A stretch of DNA of 64,000 nucleotides from Aestuariibius insulae (lineage in GTDB: Bacteria; Pseudomonadota; Alphaproteobacteria; Rhodobacterales; Rhodobacteraceae): assembly GCF_040783535.2 (NCBI RefSeq), contig NZ_JBFONW020000003.1:62001-126000 (forward strand). The letters are read 5' to 3'. The translations under genes and the position numbers were made by a program. The number at the start of each line of letters is the position of its first letter. Position 1 is the first letter of the stretch. This document shows, one piece after another, positions 9,658 through 17,534 of the stretch. The notes under the pieces are model-generated. The model worked only from the letters and a program-made list of their open reading frames with translations, searched no databases and had not been told where the DNA came from.

Positions 9658-10346
9658 TGCTGGCGGTACGGGATCTCACGCTGTCCTACGGCGGGTCGGT
9701 CATCATACCGGGCCTGGACCTGACGGCGCGCACCGGCGAGGTGACGGCGCTGATGGGGCTCAACGGGGTCGGCAAGACCTCGCTCCTCAAGGCGCTGGCT
9801 GGCCGACACCCCTCGGGTGGGACGACGACCTTCGACGGCATAGCCTTGCGTCCCGGCGCCCGCGCGCGGGCACGCGCCGGCATCGCCTATGTGCCCCAGG
9901 GACGCGAGGTGTTCCCGCTGTTGACGGTACAGGAGAATCTGGAAACCGGCTTCGCCTGTCTTTCGCGATCGGAGCGGATGATCCCCGACGCGATTTTCGA
10001 TCTCTTTCCCGTTCTCGACCAGATGCGCGGTCGGCGCGGCGGCGACCTATCCGGCGGGCAGCAGCAGCAACTCGCCATCGCCCGCGCCCTCGTCACCCGT
10101 CCCCGCGCGCTGTTGCTCGACGAGCCGACCGAAGGCATCCAGCCTTCAATCATCGCCGAGATTGGCCGCGTCATCGAACGCCTCCGCGCGGAAGGCGAAA
10201 TGGCGATCGTCTTGGTGGAGCAACGTTTCGACTTCGCCTGGGCGCTGGCAGACCGGGTTGTCGCTATGCGACGTGGGGAGATCGTCCATGAAGCTCCGCG
10301 TAGCGATACGGATCGCGACAAATTGCTCTCCCTCGTCTCCGTATAA
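9657..10346 (+). CDS. urtE: Urea ABC transporter, ATP-binding protein UrtE
   Basis: 229 residues, LivF-type ATPase, the last gene of the operon. ATG 9657 shares its A with the urtD stop. Walker A GLNGVGKTS, YVPQGREVFPLLTVQENL (Q-loop), LSGGQQQQLAIARAL signature, Walker B ALLLDEPTEGIQPS, and H-loop VLVEQRFDFA in place of a histidine, as is common in LivF/UrtE proteins. Urease structural and accessory genes, which often follow urtE, are absent: the next 200 bases are non-coding and then a minus-strand remnant begins. Confidence 0.95.
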   Translation: MLAVRDLTLSYGGSVIIPGLDLTARTGEVTALMGLNGVGKTSLLKALAGRHPSGGTTTFDGIALRPGARARARAGIAYVPQGREVFPLLTVQENLETGFACLSRSERMIPDAIFDLFPVLDQMRGRRGGDLSGGQQQQLAIARALVTRPRALLLDEPTEGIQPSIIAEIGRVIERLRAEGEMAIVLVEQRFDFAWALADRVVAMRRGEIVHEAPRSDTDRDKLLSLVSV

Positions 10347-10530
10347 GTGCCCGGCGGTCGTTAAGAAGCGTTTCGTTAACGTATTGTATCGGGAAAATCG
10401 GACCTTCGCGATGATATGGCGCATGGCGGTTCTATTTGTACAGCTGCCGTCCAGTTTGCGGTCATGCCGCTGGCGAGGTGAAAGTGCGCTTTTGGGAAGC
10501 TGCACGGCGGCATGTGGTAGACCGATGAAG

Positions 10531-10546
10531 GTCCGGTATGGGCCGT
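10531..10546 (+). repeat. Dispersed 16-bp intergenic repeat, copy 1
   Basis: GTCCGGTATGGGCCGT. One of seven copies in this window matching the consensus GTCCGSTWTGGGCCGT, all in non-coding or decayed stretches. This copy sits exactly at the point where the neighbouring acetyltransferase remnant loses homology. Confidence 0.6.
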
Positions 10547-10805
10547 GACCGCAGTCCTGCGCCGCCTCAATCACGAAAAGGGCCCAGACGTAGCCCGTCT
10601 GATAGTTGTCGCACGCAAAACCCTGCACGCACTCGTCGTCCTCCAAAACAAGGAAAATAGCTTCGGCTATGTACCAAGTGACTTCGGCGTCAGTGAGGAG
10701 GGACGGGTCTGTCAGTCGGTTCTCCGAGGTGTTGTGGCGGATCGCATGGATGCGTGGCAGGTCGGCGTCCGTCGCTGCGCGGATTGTCGAACGCGATGAT
10801 CTCAT
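10542..10805 (-). pseudogene. Truncated GNAT-family N-acetyltransferase
   Basis: From ATG 10805 the minus strand reads TIRAATDADLPRIHAIRH, then NRLTDPSLLTDAEVTWYI, then FLVLEDDECVQGFA and TGYVWALFVIEAAQDCGHG. This is the N-terminal two thirds of a GNAT acetyltransferase up to the acetyl-CoA loop (the usual R/QxxGxG/A). Beyond GHG the sequence switches into the dispersed repeat unit and no further GNAT motifs appear, so the CoA-binding half is gone. The frame stays open into antisense urtE by chance. Not expected to be functional. Confidence 0.75.
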
Positions 10806-11059
10806 GTGCCAGCATCTACCGCCTTCATTCGGCGAGCGAACGACCAATCAGCTATGCTACTAAAAGGTAGGGGGCTATTTCGACGGGCTTCTTAAGGGCG
10901 CATCACTTGATGAGGCCCGTAGGAACAATCCAAAGCACGGAGAGGAGCGCGCGCCATTAACGCCTATCAAAGGCGCCCCATTGCCCTGCTGAGGGCGCGC
11001 CCGAGCGGACATCGTCAATATCGGGGCTGCCCTCATCGCAGATTGCGCAGTTCGCCGAA

Positions 11060-11524
11060 CTAGTCGCCTTTCAGCACTCGACCGTCCGCGAGCGCGAGAT
11101 TGATGGACCATGTGTCGGCATATTGCACCAGTCCATCGAGCCTGCCGTCGTCGTCGATAGTCCAGACGTGGACGAAGTTTGCCGTATGAACCTCAGTCGA
11201 GTTCTTGGGTGTGAGGTTGTAGGTTCCAAAGCTGAAAACGGAGCTCTCACCTACCTCGACCCGGTGGATGTCCACGGCGATGTCGTCGAATACCTCGAAG
11301 TAAAACGGTGTTAATTGCTCTTCGACCTGCGCGCGAGTAGTCAGGGTTTCGCCACCGAAGAAGCCGCTCGCGTGAACCCATTCCAACTCGTCGGCGAGCA
11401 TGTCGTAGTCCATCGTCTCATACCACGTCTCGACAAGGGCACGGCGCTCTTCGGTGGTAAGGTCCTGCGCGATGGCAGGGGTCGCGCTTACAGCGAGCAG
11501 CAGCAAAGGGATAAGTCGGCTCAT
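11060..11524 (-). CDS. Secreted SnoaL-like (NTF2-fold) protein
   Basis: 154 residues from ATG 11524, preceded by AAAAAGGAG on the minus strand. Signal peptide MSRLIPLLLLAVSATPAIAQ, then a single small alpha+beta domain with the SnoaL/NTF2 pattern: LVETWYETMDYDMLADELEW, then TTRAQVEEQLTPFYFEVFDD, and the C-terminal strands VHVWTIDDDGRLDGLVQYAD. Likely periplasmic; ligand or reaction unknown. Third gene of a minus-strand operon with the oxidoreductase (16-base spacing) and a second SnoaL-like protein. An upstream in-frame ATG at 11584 would remove the signal peptide and lies inside the preceding gene. Confidence 0.8.
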   Translation of the reverse strand: MSRLIPLLLLAVSATPAIAQDLTTEERRALVETWYETMDYDMLADELEWVHASGFFGGETLTTRAQVEEQLTPFYFEVFDDIAVDIHRVEVGESSVFSFGTYNLTPKNSTEVHTANFVHVWTIDDDGRLDGLVQYADTWSINLALADGRVLKGD

Positions 11525-11540
11525 TTCGGAAGCTCCTTTT

Positions 11541-12158
11541 TCAGGGTTTGTATTCGGCAAGAAGCACGCGGGCGTCAGCCTCACTCACTCGCATGTCGTA
11601 AAGTGGCGCGCCGACCTCGAAGAGGGCCCCGTTCGCCAGGGACCCTACTTCGACGGGGGCGAAGCGGGCGTCCCTTACGAGATCCTCAGTCACCGACCGC
11701 GCAGCGGTATCGTCACCCGCGACGTAGATGGCCAGCGGTGGGCGAGACGCGCCTTCGGCGCGCGCGGCGAACTCGTCTGCGCGCATCATGTTGAACGCCT
11801 TGACGACCCGTACACCCGGAAGCCGGGCGGCGACGGCTTCGGTCTGGCTTAGCCCGCGCAGGTCGAGCGCGCCGTCGCGGTCACGATAGTAGTTCGACGC
11901 GGAGATCAGGACCTTGCCCGCGACGGAAGCGGGATCGATATCCAGCGCGGCAGCGTATGGCAGGGCATCGAGAACTACGTCGGCGCCGTCGACGGCCTGC
12001 GCAACCGTGCCTGCGGTCGCACCACGACCGGCTTGTGTGGCGAGATCGGCGAGGCGCTCGGGATGGCGCGATGCGAAGTGCACCTCGTGTCCCGCCTTGG
12101 CCCAGAGGCGCCCTAGATTGCCGCCGATACCGCCCGCGCCGAGGATGCCTATCTTCAC
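11541..12158 (-). CDS. NAD(P)-binding oxidoreductase, F420-dependent NADP reductase-like
   Basis: 205 residues. An N-terminal Rossmann motif MKIGILGAGGIGGNLGRLW (GxGxxG) followed by HFASRHPERL, where the arginines after the second strand suggest NADP(H). The fold and length match the NADP oxidoreductase, coenzyme F420-dependent family, members of which in Proteobacteria mostly act without F420. Other conserved points: VVLDALPYAA, VKAFNMMRADEF, and IYVAGDD near residue 150. The substrate is unknown. It overlaps the upstream secreted SnoaL-like gene by four bases, so the three genes are probably one transcript. Confidence 0.8.
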   Translation of the reverse strand: MKIGILGAGGIGGNLGRLWAKAGHEVHFASRHPERLADLATQAGRGATAGTVAQAVDGADVVLDALPYAAALDIDPASVAGKVLISASNYYRDRDGALDLRGLSQTEAVAARLPGVRVVKAFNMMRADEFAARAEGASRPPLAIYVAGDDTAARSVTEDLVRDARFAPVEVGSLANGALFEVGAPLYDMRVSEADARVLLAEYKP

Positions 12159-12649
12159 CGTGCCGTCTCCGGGTACTCGCTGTCTTCGGCGGTCAAGGCA
12201 GCCGCGACGGCCCAGCTATCCTCGTAGACATTGTGAACGACAATCAGCCCGTCCCGAACCTCGAAGCGCTTCACGTTGTTCGATGCAACCGCGCAATCGC
12301 CCACTATCATCGATACCGTGGTCGCCGAGAAGGCATTCGGTCCGTCCACGGCAAGTGCGACGACCTCGGCATTCTCGATCGTGACGTTTGAAGTCAGCGT
12401 CTCTAAGAAGCTTCCGACGGCGTATTTGCCTCGATGCTCGCCGACCCAAGGCACCGATGGATCACCGTCGAGCCGCCACCGAACGTCCTCCGCCATCAAG
12501 GCCAGCATTGCCGAGCCGTCCCCTGCGGCCTGCGCCGCGCCGAAGGCCTCCACCACAGCGCGGGTATCGGCGGAATCCTGTGCGTTCACCGGGGCGGCGA
12601 GCGCTAGAGATAGGGCCGAGACAAGCACGGGGTGCGGGCAACGCGGCAT
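12155..12649 (-). CDS. Secreted SnoaL-like (NTF2-fold) protein
   Basis: 164 residues; signal peptide ending PVNAQ (~residue 24), then an NTF2-like domain: VVEAFGAAQAAGDGSAMLAL, AEDVRWRLDGDPSVPWVG, GKYAVGSFLETL, and the last strands VKRFEVRDGLIVVHNVYED. This pattern is typical of SnoaL-like polyketide-cyclase/ester-cyclase relatives of unknown substrate. First gene of the three-gene minus operon; its last four bases overlap the oxidoreductase start. A broken AraC regulator lies immediately upstream and may have been its former regulator (inference). Confidence 0.8.
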   Translation of the reverse strand: MPRCPHPVLVSALSLALAAPVNAQDSADTRAVVEAFGAAQAAGDGSAMLALMAEDVRWRLDGDPSVPWVGEHRGKYAVGSFLETLTSNVTIENAEVVALAVDGPNAFSATTVSMIVGDCAVASNNVKRFEVRDGLIVVHNVYEDSWAVAAALTAEDSEYPETAR

Positions 12650-12743
12650 GAGACGATCCTCTTTGGTGATGTCCTAACGGGAACGTTCGGCTCATCGTTC
12701 CGGTTCATGCCCATCCTGCGCGTTTGTTTGCCCAATCCGCGCA

Positions 12744-13359
12744 TCACTTGCGCAGTTCAGAGCGGGTGACCCCATGGGCGCGGTGGACAGCGCGGCTGAG
12801 ACCGGAAATGTTTTCGTAGCCGCAGCGATGCGCCACCTCTGAAAGGGCAGTTGCGTATCCATTATAAGTGTGCGAGCGCGAGCGGCCCGGCGGTGCAGGA
12901 CATGGGTCCAGACCGGCTCTCCGATCGCGTCCTTGAACACGTGCGAGAACTGGGCCATCGGCCCCAGAACGGCTCTAGCGCGTTCACCCTTGCGCCATGC
13001 GCCTCAACTTGTGCCGCGGGGATGGCGAGGAACCTGACAGCGTGCGGGTCGCTCACTTCGGTTCGCTGGATCGCGCTGGGCGGGTAGCAGAGCAGGGAGG
13101 CGTCGAGCTCGCGGGCCACACGCGCACGCCCGCCGATCTCAATTGCACACTGGCGAGTATCGCCCCTCGCGTGCACGAACGCCACCTACAGGACGGCTGG
13201 CCCGACAGTATCGAAGGGTCCCTGGACTGCGTGGGTCATCATCGCGCCGGATCCACCGCGGTCGCGATGCTCGGACTGGAAGTCTGGGAACACGGTGCGT
13301 TCGTAGACTTGTCGATATGGGCCGTAGGAGTTGAGGTTGACTACTTGAGGCATAGGCAT
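12744..13359 (-). pseudogene. AraC-family transcriptional regulator, broken
   Basis: Pieces of one AraC-type regulator occur in order but in different frames. N-terminal part from ATG 13359 (or 13353): NLNSYGPYRQVYERTVFPDF, ending at a TAG near 13193 after PFDTVGPAVL. It continues in frame as VAFVHARGDTRQ... to about 12980. Then another frame has MAQFSHVFKDAIGEPVWTHV (first helix-turn-helix), and after LPFQ a third frame reads EVAHRCGYENISGLSRAVHR and HGVTRSELRK with stop at 12744. At least one nonsense codon and two frameshifts are needed. The domain order and the second HTH signature are convincing; DNA-binding function is lost. Confidence 0.8.
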
Positions 13360-13651
13360 GTCGACATTCTAGCCAGGAAATGTCTCACTTGAATTACAAA
13401 AAAAGGGCGTCATACATAGCGCAGCGAGCTCATACTTTGTCGACAGTGCCGACATTCACCGGCTCCCCTAACCCTCCACCGCCACAAAGGTTTGTTTAAG
13501 GGAAGCTGCCTTGCAGCGTCAGGAAAGCCCGTGAATGTCCTCTAAGGACCGCTCGTGAAGATGCCCAATGTGAAGTCAAACTTGAAGTTTGAAATAAACA
13601 CGTCGGCGATATTCTTTCCTATTCACCTGCCGCGAGGGTCGAAGCGCTAGT
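13360..13651. other. Spacer, nothing identified
   Basis: About 290 bases between the AraC remnant and the end of the 757-residue membrane protein gene. No family, riboswitch or clear terminator was recognised. Confidence 0.4.
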
Positions 13652-15925
13652 CTAAATTGGCAATAGGAAACTCTTCACGAACCACAGGATGCCGGTGCCC
13701 GGACCATCGCCTCGTTTGGTTGAGGTGTCCCAGACCACCCGCGCGCCATTACCGACTTTTAAATTGTAGCCGCTCAAGAAGGTATCCACCGTCGTGAGTG
13801 CCGCGAGGACACCGAAGGAGGTCTCCGCGCCCCAGGCGACCAGTTTTGGCATCGGCGCAGGTCGAGTGCCCTCCGCCTCGGAACTGATGCGGGCGGCTGC
13901 GGTCGTGCGAAGGATCAGGGTGCCTGGGCCTTCGGCGGCGTGGTAAACTATGCGGCCCAGCACAAGTGTGGTGATACTCAGGCTCGATATGCGCCGGACA
14001 TGGACGTCATCGCTCATGCCGACGAAATCTGAGAATCGAAAGATCACGCGCTCTCCCTTTGCCAGACGCCAGACCACCAGTTCCGCAGGCTCGTCCACCT
14101 TGAGGTCGGCGTCGAACTCATCTTCTTCTTCGGCGCGATTGCCCTCGATGCGGTTCATTGCCCAGGTGCCGGATAGGATGCGCGCCACCGGAAACTTGAA
14201 ACCCATGGGGCGACGGCGTGCGGGGGGCGGCCCCTCGAGCGTGACCCCCCAGCGAGAGATGAAATGCGCCTCAGGCACTGATGTGGGAATGGTAAAAAGC
14301 TGTCCGTGGCGCACTATATCCGATCTGGTTTCGGGCGGCTCGTGGGGCAAAAACTGCGCTGTCGCCCCAATGCCGCCTTTGGCGGAGAAAATTACCCTCG
14401 AGAATACGATCAGAAGGGTCTTTAGCAAAATAATTAGCCCGTAGATCAAGGCCAGTAGTGAGATGCCGCGCCAAATTCGGAAAGTATTCTGGATCGCTTC
14501 GCTTGTTTCACGCGACGTGTCGCGATGAAGCTCCGCAGAGAATTCGCGGATCGATTGTACCGCGCGCTCGGCATTTCCTTCGGCTTGGGTGTAGAGCGTC
14601 TCGATCTGGCCAGTCACCGCCCCGATTAGTTGTTCGTGCAGTCGGGTCATTAGGCGATTGACCCGCCGTGCGATCGTTGCCTCGACAATGCAGCCGACTT
14701 GCCAGAACCAGCAGCTTGGCACGTTGAGAGTGGGTAGGGTGCTGCGGGGGAAGGCGGCACGAATTTGCCGGTCCGCCTGATCGACAAAGTTGCCGCCCCT
14801 CAGCGTCTCGTATCCAGCCATTATGACGCCAAACTGGATGCGGATGTCCGACACGCCGATCTGCAATTGGCTCCAACGCCGGACGCTGCGCTCCAGCGCC
14901 TCTTCGCCGGTGGATTTTTCTGCCTTCCAGTCCGCGTAAAAGGCGTGCGACTTTTCACGGTGATCGCGCAGCTGTTCGCCTACCCAATCGTTCGCGGCAA
15001 GACGGCTTTGCGCAAGATCGACCATAGTGAAAAGGGAATTGAAACCTTCCCGCCGCGACAAATCGTTCATCTCCGCTTCGGTGATCAAGGTCGGGTCAAT
15101 CTCCAGATCGGCGGCCAGCAGCGGGCCCATACTGCGCTCCAACTCGGTCCGCGCACGGTCAAATTCGGCAATCAACGTCGGCTGCACAATGAGGTTCAAG
15201 AGCGCCCACCAGGACAGGCTGAGGGCAACATAAATCACTGCCATCGGCCACCAAAGGCGCAGGGTGCGCAGAGAAGCCTGACGACGAACCTTCCCGTTAA
15301 GCTGGCCAAAGAACGCTCGGTTGTCGCGCACCATAAGCCAGAGCATCCGCAGCAGCACCGCGATCGTCAGAAACTGGAAGACCGCAATCAGGCTGGGTGT
15401 ATAGGCGTCGAACACCAGCCCCATAAGGCCGCCGGACAGGAGGGCCATGTGATGCAGCGCTCCGTTGATGAGAAGGAGCGTGACATACCCCAGAAACCCC
15501 GTCGAAAGCAGATGCCCATGGCGCAGAAACAGGTAGGAGCAGGCCACGGCTAAGAGGGCATAAACCAGATGAACGGCCATTTCCAAGGGCGTGCCGAGGC
15601 CCGGCGCATTGAAGACGTTGATCAGGCACGACCACAACAGGAAGGCGGGAATAGGCCAAAGTGCGTACCAGCGCAGGCGAAACAGAAGCACCAGGGTCAC
15701 GAGGCCCGCCACGGTCAGTACGCCCAAAAATGGTCCGTAATAGCCGGTTTGCGGATAAAGCGTCACGGTGTCCGCGAACGTCACGAGGATGCCGTTGCGC
15801 GCTGAGGTTACGGGATCCAGCACATGGCCATAGGCTGCCAGCATCGGGGTCCAGCCCAGAAACATGAGGAACCAGAAAAGCTGTCCAAGCGGGCGCTCGT
15901 CCTCGGAAATAATGGAGTTTCTCAA
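13652..15925 (-). CDS. Uncharacterised 757-residue membrane protein
   Basis: From ATG 15925. Residues ~15-230 contain six or seven hydrophobic segments (for example FWFLMFLGWTPMLAAYGHVL, VYALLAVACSYLFL, FQFLTIAVLLRMLWLMV). Residues ~250-270 form another helix; ~275-480 are hydrophilic and helical, with one likely extracytoplasmic pair of cysteines (PSCWFWQVGC). A further helix follows near 490-515 (LLALIYGLIILLKTLLIVF). The C-terminal ~230 residues are a beta-rich soluble domain (LSITTLVLGRIVYHAAEGPG, TLILRTTAAARI, LKVGNGARVVWD) whose pattern recalls AIM24/TerD-like beta folds, though this is uncertain. No enzyme motif was seen. It stands alone, with non-coding stretches on both sides. Function unknown. 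Confidence 0.75.
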   Translation of the reverse strand: MRNSIISEDERPLGQLFWFLMFLGWTPMLAAYGHVLDPVTSARNGILVTFADTVTLYPQTGYYGPFLGVLTVAGLVTLVLLFRLRWYALWPIPAFLLWSCLINVFNAPGLGTPLEMAVHLVYALLAVACSYLFLRHGHLLSTGFLGYVTLLLINGALHHMALLSGGLMGLVFDAYTPSLIAVFQFLTIAVLLRMLWLMVRDNRAFFGQLNGKVRRQASLRTLRLWWPMAVIYVALSLSWWALLNLIVQPTLIAEFDRARTELERSMGPLLAADLEIDPTLITEAEMNDLSRREGFNSLFTMVDLAQSRLAANDWVGEQLRDHREKSHAFYADWKAEKSTGEEALERSVRRWSQLQIGVSDIRIQFGVIMAGYETLRGGNFVDQADRQIRAAFPRSTLPTLNVPSCWFWQVGCIVEATIARRVNRLMTRLHEQLIGAVTGQIETLYTQAEGNAERAVQSIREFSAELHRDTSRETSEAIQNTFRIWRGISLLALIYGLIILLKTLLIVFSRVIFSAKGGIGATAQFLPHEPPETRSDIVRHGQLFTIPTSVPEAHFISRWGVTLEGPPPARRRPMGFKFPVARILSGTWAMNRIEGNRAEEEDEFDADLKVDEPAELVVWRLAKGERVIFRFSDFVGMSDDVHVRRISSLSITTLVLGRIVYHAAEGPGTLILRTTAAARISSEAEGTRPAPMPKLVAWGAETSFGVLAALTTVDTFLSGYNLKVGNGARVVWDTSTKRGDGPGTGILWFVKSFLLPI

Positions 15926-16428
15926 AGTGTGGCTCGGACAATTGGGTGGAATGTCGGAGCGTAACCAGAAATCCGCGAAACACTAAACAGAATTGTTCCG
16001 GGACCAGCGTCGCTTGATCAGCGAAAGCCTTTCTAGGCCGTGTTGGCAAGACAGGCTCACTTAAAGGGTCGAGAGCAAAGTCTGCGATTTGTGAGTTCGC
16101 GGCCTCTATGAAATTATAGTATCATCTACGGTTCGGTCTGACGAGCCGCGTCGCGGCGTTTTGAACGCAGGTCCAAAGTCCGCTCTGGGCCGCTGTTGAT
16201 GTGCCCTCGTTGCCACGTGACTGCGGGTGTTGCGCCGCCTCGGAGGTCAGCTGCGAGCCCAGAATACCGAATGCCGCGAGCCACACGAGGCTACTTGGCT
16301 CCCTACATGTTTGGCAATTTACGACCTGCTCATGTCGTCAATATCCGATATGCACCCCGCGCATTTTGCCAAAACAAGGGCCGCCAAAAGTCTCATGAGC
16401 CGGTTGAACAACCCCGACAACCGACGCG
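15926..16428. other. Spacer with repeat remnants
   Basis: About 500 bases. It holds one copy of the 16-bp dispersed repeat (16178-16193) and GC-rich words similar to those in other decayed spacers. The promoter of the 757-residue membrane protein should lie near 15930-16050 on the minus strand. No gene was recognised. Confidence 0.4.
16178..16193 (+). repeat. Dispersed 16-bp intergenic repeat, copy 2
   Basis: GTCCGCTCTGGGCCGC; preceded by CAAA as several other copies are preceded by A-rich bases. Confidence 0.5.
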
Positions 16429-17161
16429 TTACAAGAAAGCTGGTAACAGCGACAAGCTGTTAAGCAAGATGTGCAAAACAATGGGTGTCAAAAGCGAACC
16501 TGTTTTTGTAGCGCGCAAAACTAAAAAGCACGCCGATACAAAAGACATTGACCAACATGATGAGACTATATTGCACATGGATCACGGCAAAGAGCAGGGC
16601 GACAGCGACGATCGCGGCAATTGGCCCGAGACGTGTCGCCTCGAGCCCTTGAAAAGAAATCCGCGAAAGAGCACTTCTTCGAAAATTGGAACGAGAACAG
16701 CAATCGTAAGGACATAAAGCAGCGGGATATCGGCGGTCGCGAATTCCGTAGCAACATCGCCCACACCGACGGAAATCTCCAACAACTGTGGAATGATGCT
16801 GAAAATGATCTGAACGGCCACAAGAACTGCGGCTCCGATGCCGATCCACTTTAGCAGGGTCGAGAGCGGGACAGGGTGAAGGGCGAGATAGTCTTTGAGC
16901 CGCGATCCAGATTTCAGCTTGATGATCAGGACCGTCAGGATAACACAGACAACCGCTGATAGGACTAGCGAGGTGGTTGTGATGGCACCATCATTTAGCG
17001 CAAGCGCGGCGCTTTCGGGGTTTTCGAAATCGAGGTCTGAGTCTTCGTCGACAGCAGACAGAACCACGCCGATCGTTTGGGACATAAAGGATGCTGTGAT
17101 GACAACAAACGTAAGCAGGACAGTCGCAACCGGTCCCCAGACAGTGGTTTTTTTCGGACAT
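16429..17161 (-). pseudogene. CPBP intramembrane endopeptidase (Abi/CAAX-like), three frameshifts
   Basis: The protein can be followed from ATG 17161 (MSEK, then TTVWGPVATVLLTF) to a TAA at 16429, but three single-base indels break it. First, a run of seven A on the coding strand (T-run at 17148-17154) is one base too long. Second, after the catalytic EEVLFRGFLFKG, one C is missing near 16645. Third, an A-run near 16502-16507 is one base too long; correcting it restores TGSLLTPIVLHILLNSLSLL. The EExxxR and H (VIHVQ, VLHILLN) motifs of CPBP proteases are all present. It is either a recent pseudogene or, since two indels lie in homopolymers, a gene damaged by sequencing error. Confidence 0.8.
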
Positions 17162-17534
17162 CGGACGCGCTTCTCTCTATAATGGACCGCGCTGGGTATA
17201 GCTGAGGCACCGGCACGACAACAGCAACTGGTCTCTGATTGGAGATCTGCCCTGAAGCGGACATTGCCGCAGCCGTAGCGAAAGCTCACTTCGTCCGCAC
17301 GCTATCAGTTCGCCACACGCTCGATTTCGTGGCTACAGCGAAAGTCCAGTCTCGTGAAGCTGCGCCGCACCGCTAGGCTATATCGGCAATGGCCGGTTTG
17401 GGCTGTCTACAACTCCAGGCGCCGCTTCCGTCGCGAATATGCTGCATCGTATCTGAGCTCTTCTATCCCAAAGCTTCGGATTACAGAGGCAAGAATATCC
17501 CTGCCGCTTCGACAAGAACCAGTCCTTCCTTGGA
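17162..17534. other. Spacer with repeat remnants
   Basis: About 370 bases with repeated words (GCGGACATTGCCGCAGCC, AGCGAAAGTCCAGTC) and a degenerate copy of the dispersed repeat at 17391-17406. No gene seen. Confidence 0.4.
17391..17406 (+). repeat. Dispersed 16-bp intergenic repeat, copy 3
   Basis: GGCCGGTTTGGGCTGT, two mismatches to the consensus GTCCGSTWTGGGCCGT. Confidence 0.45.

Noticed and set aside
10146..10541. Apparent C-terminal extension of the acetyltransferase frame
   Set aside because: Beyond 10542 the translation no longer matches GNAT motifs and runs through repeat DNA and antisense urtE; open only by chance.
14765..15553. 262-codon plus-strand frame
   Set aside because: Antisense to the 757-residue membrane protein, which has credible membrane helices and a good start.
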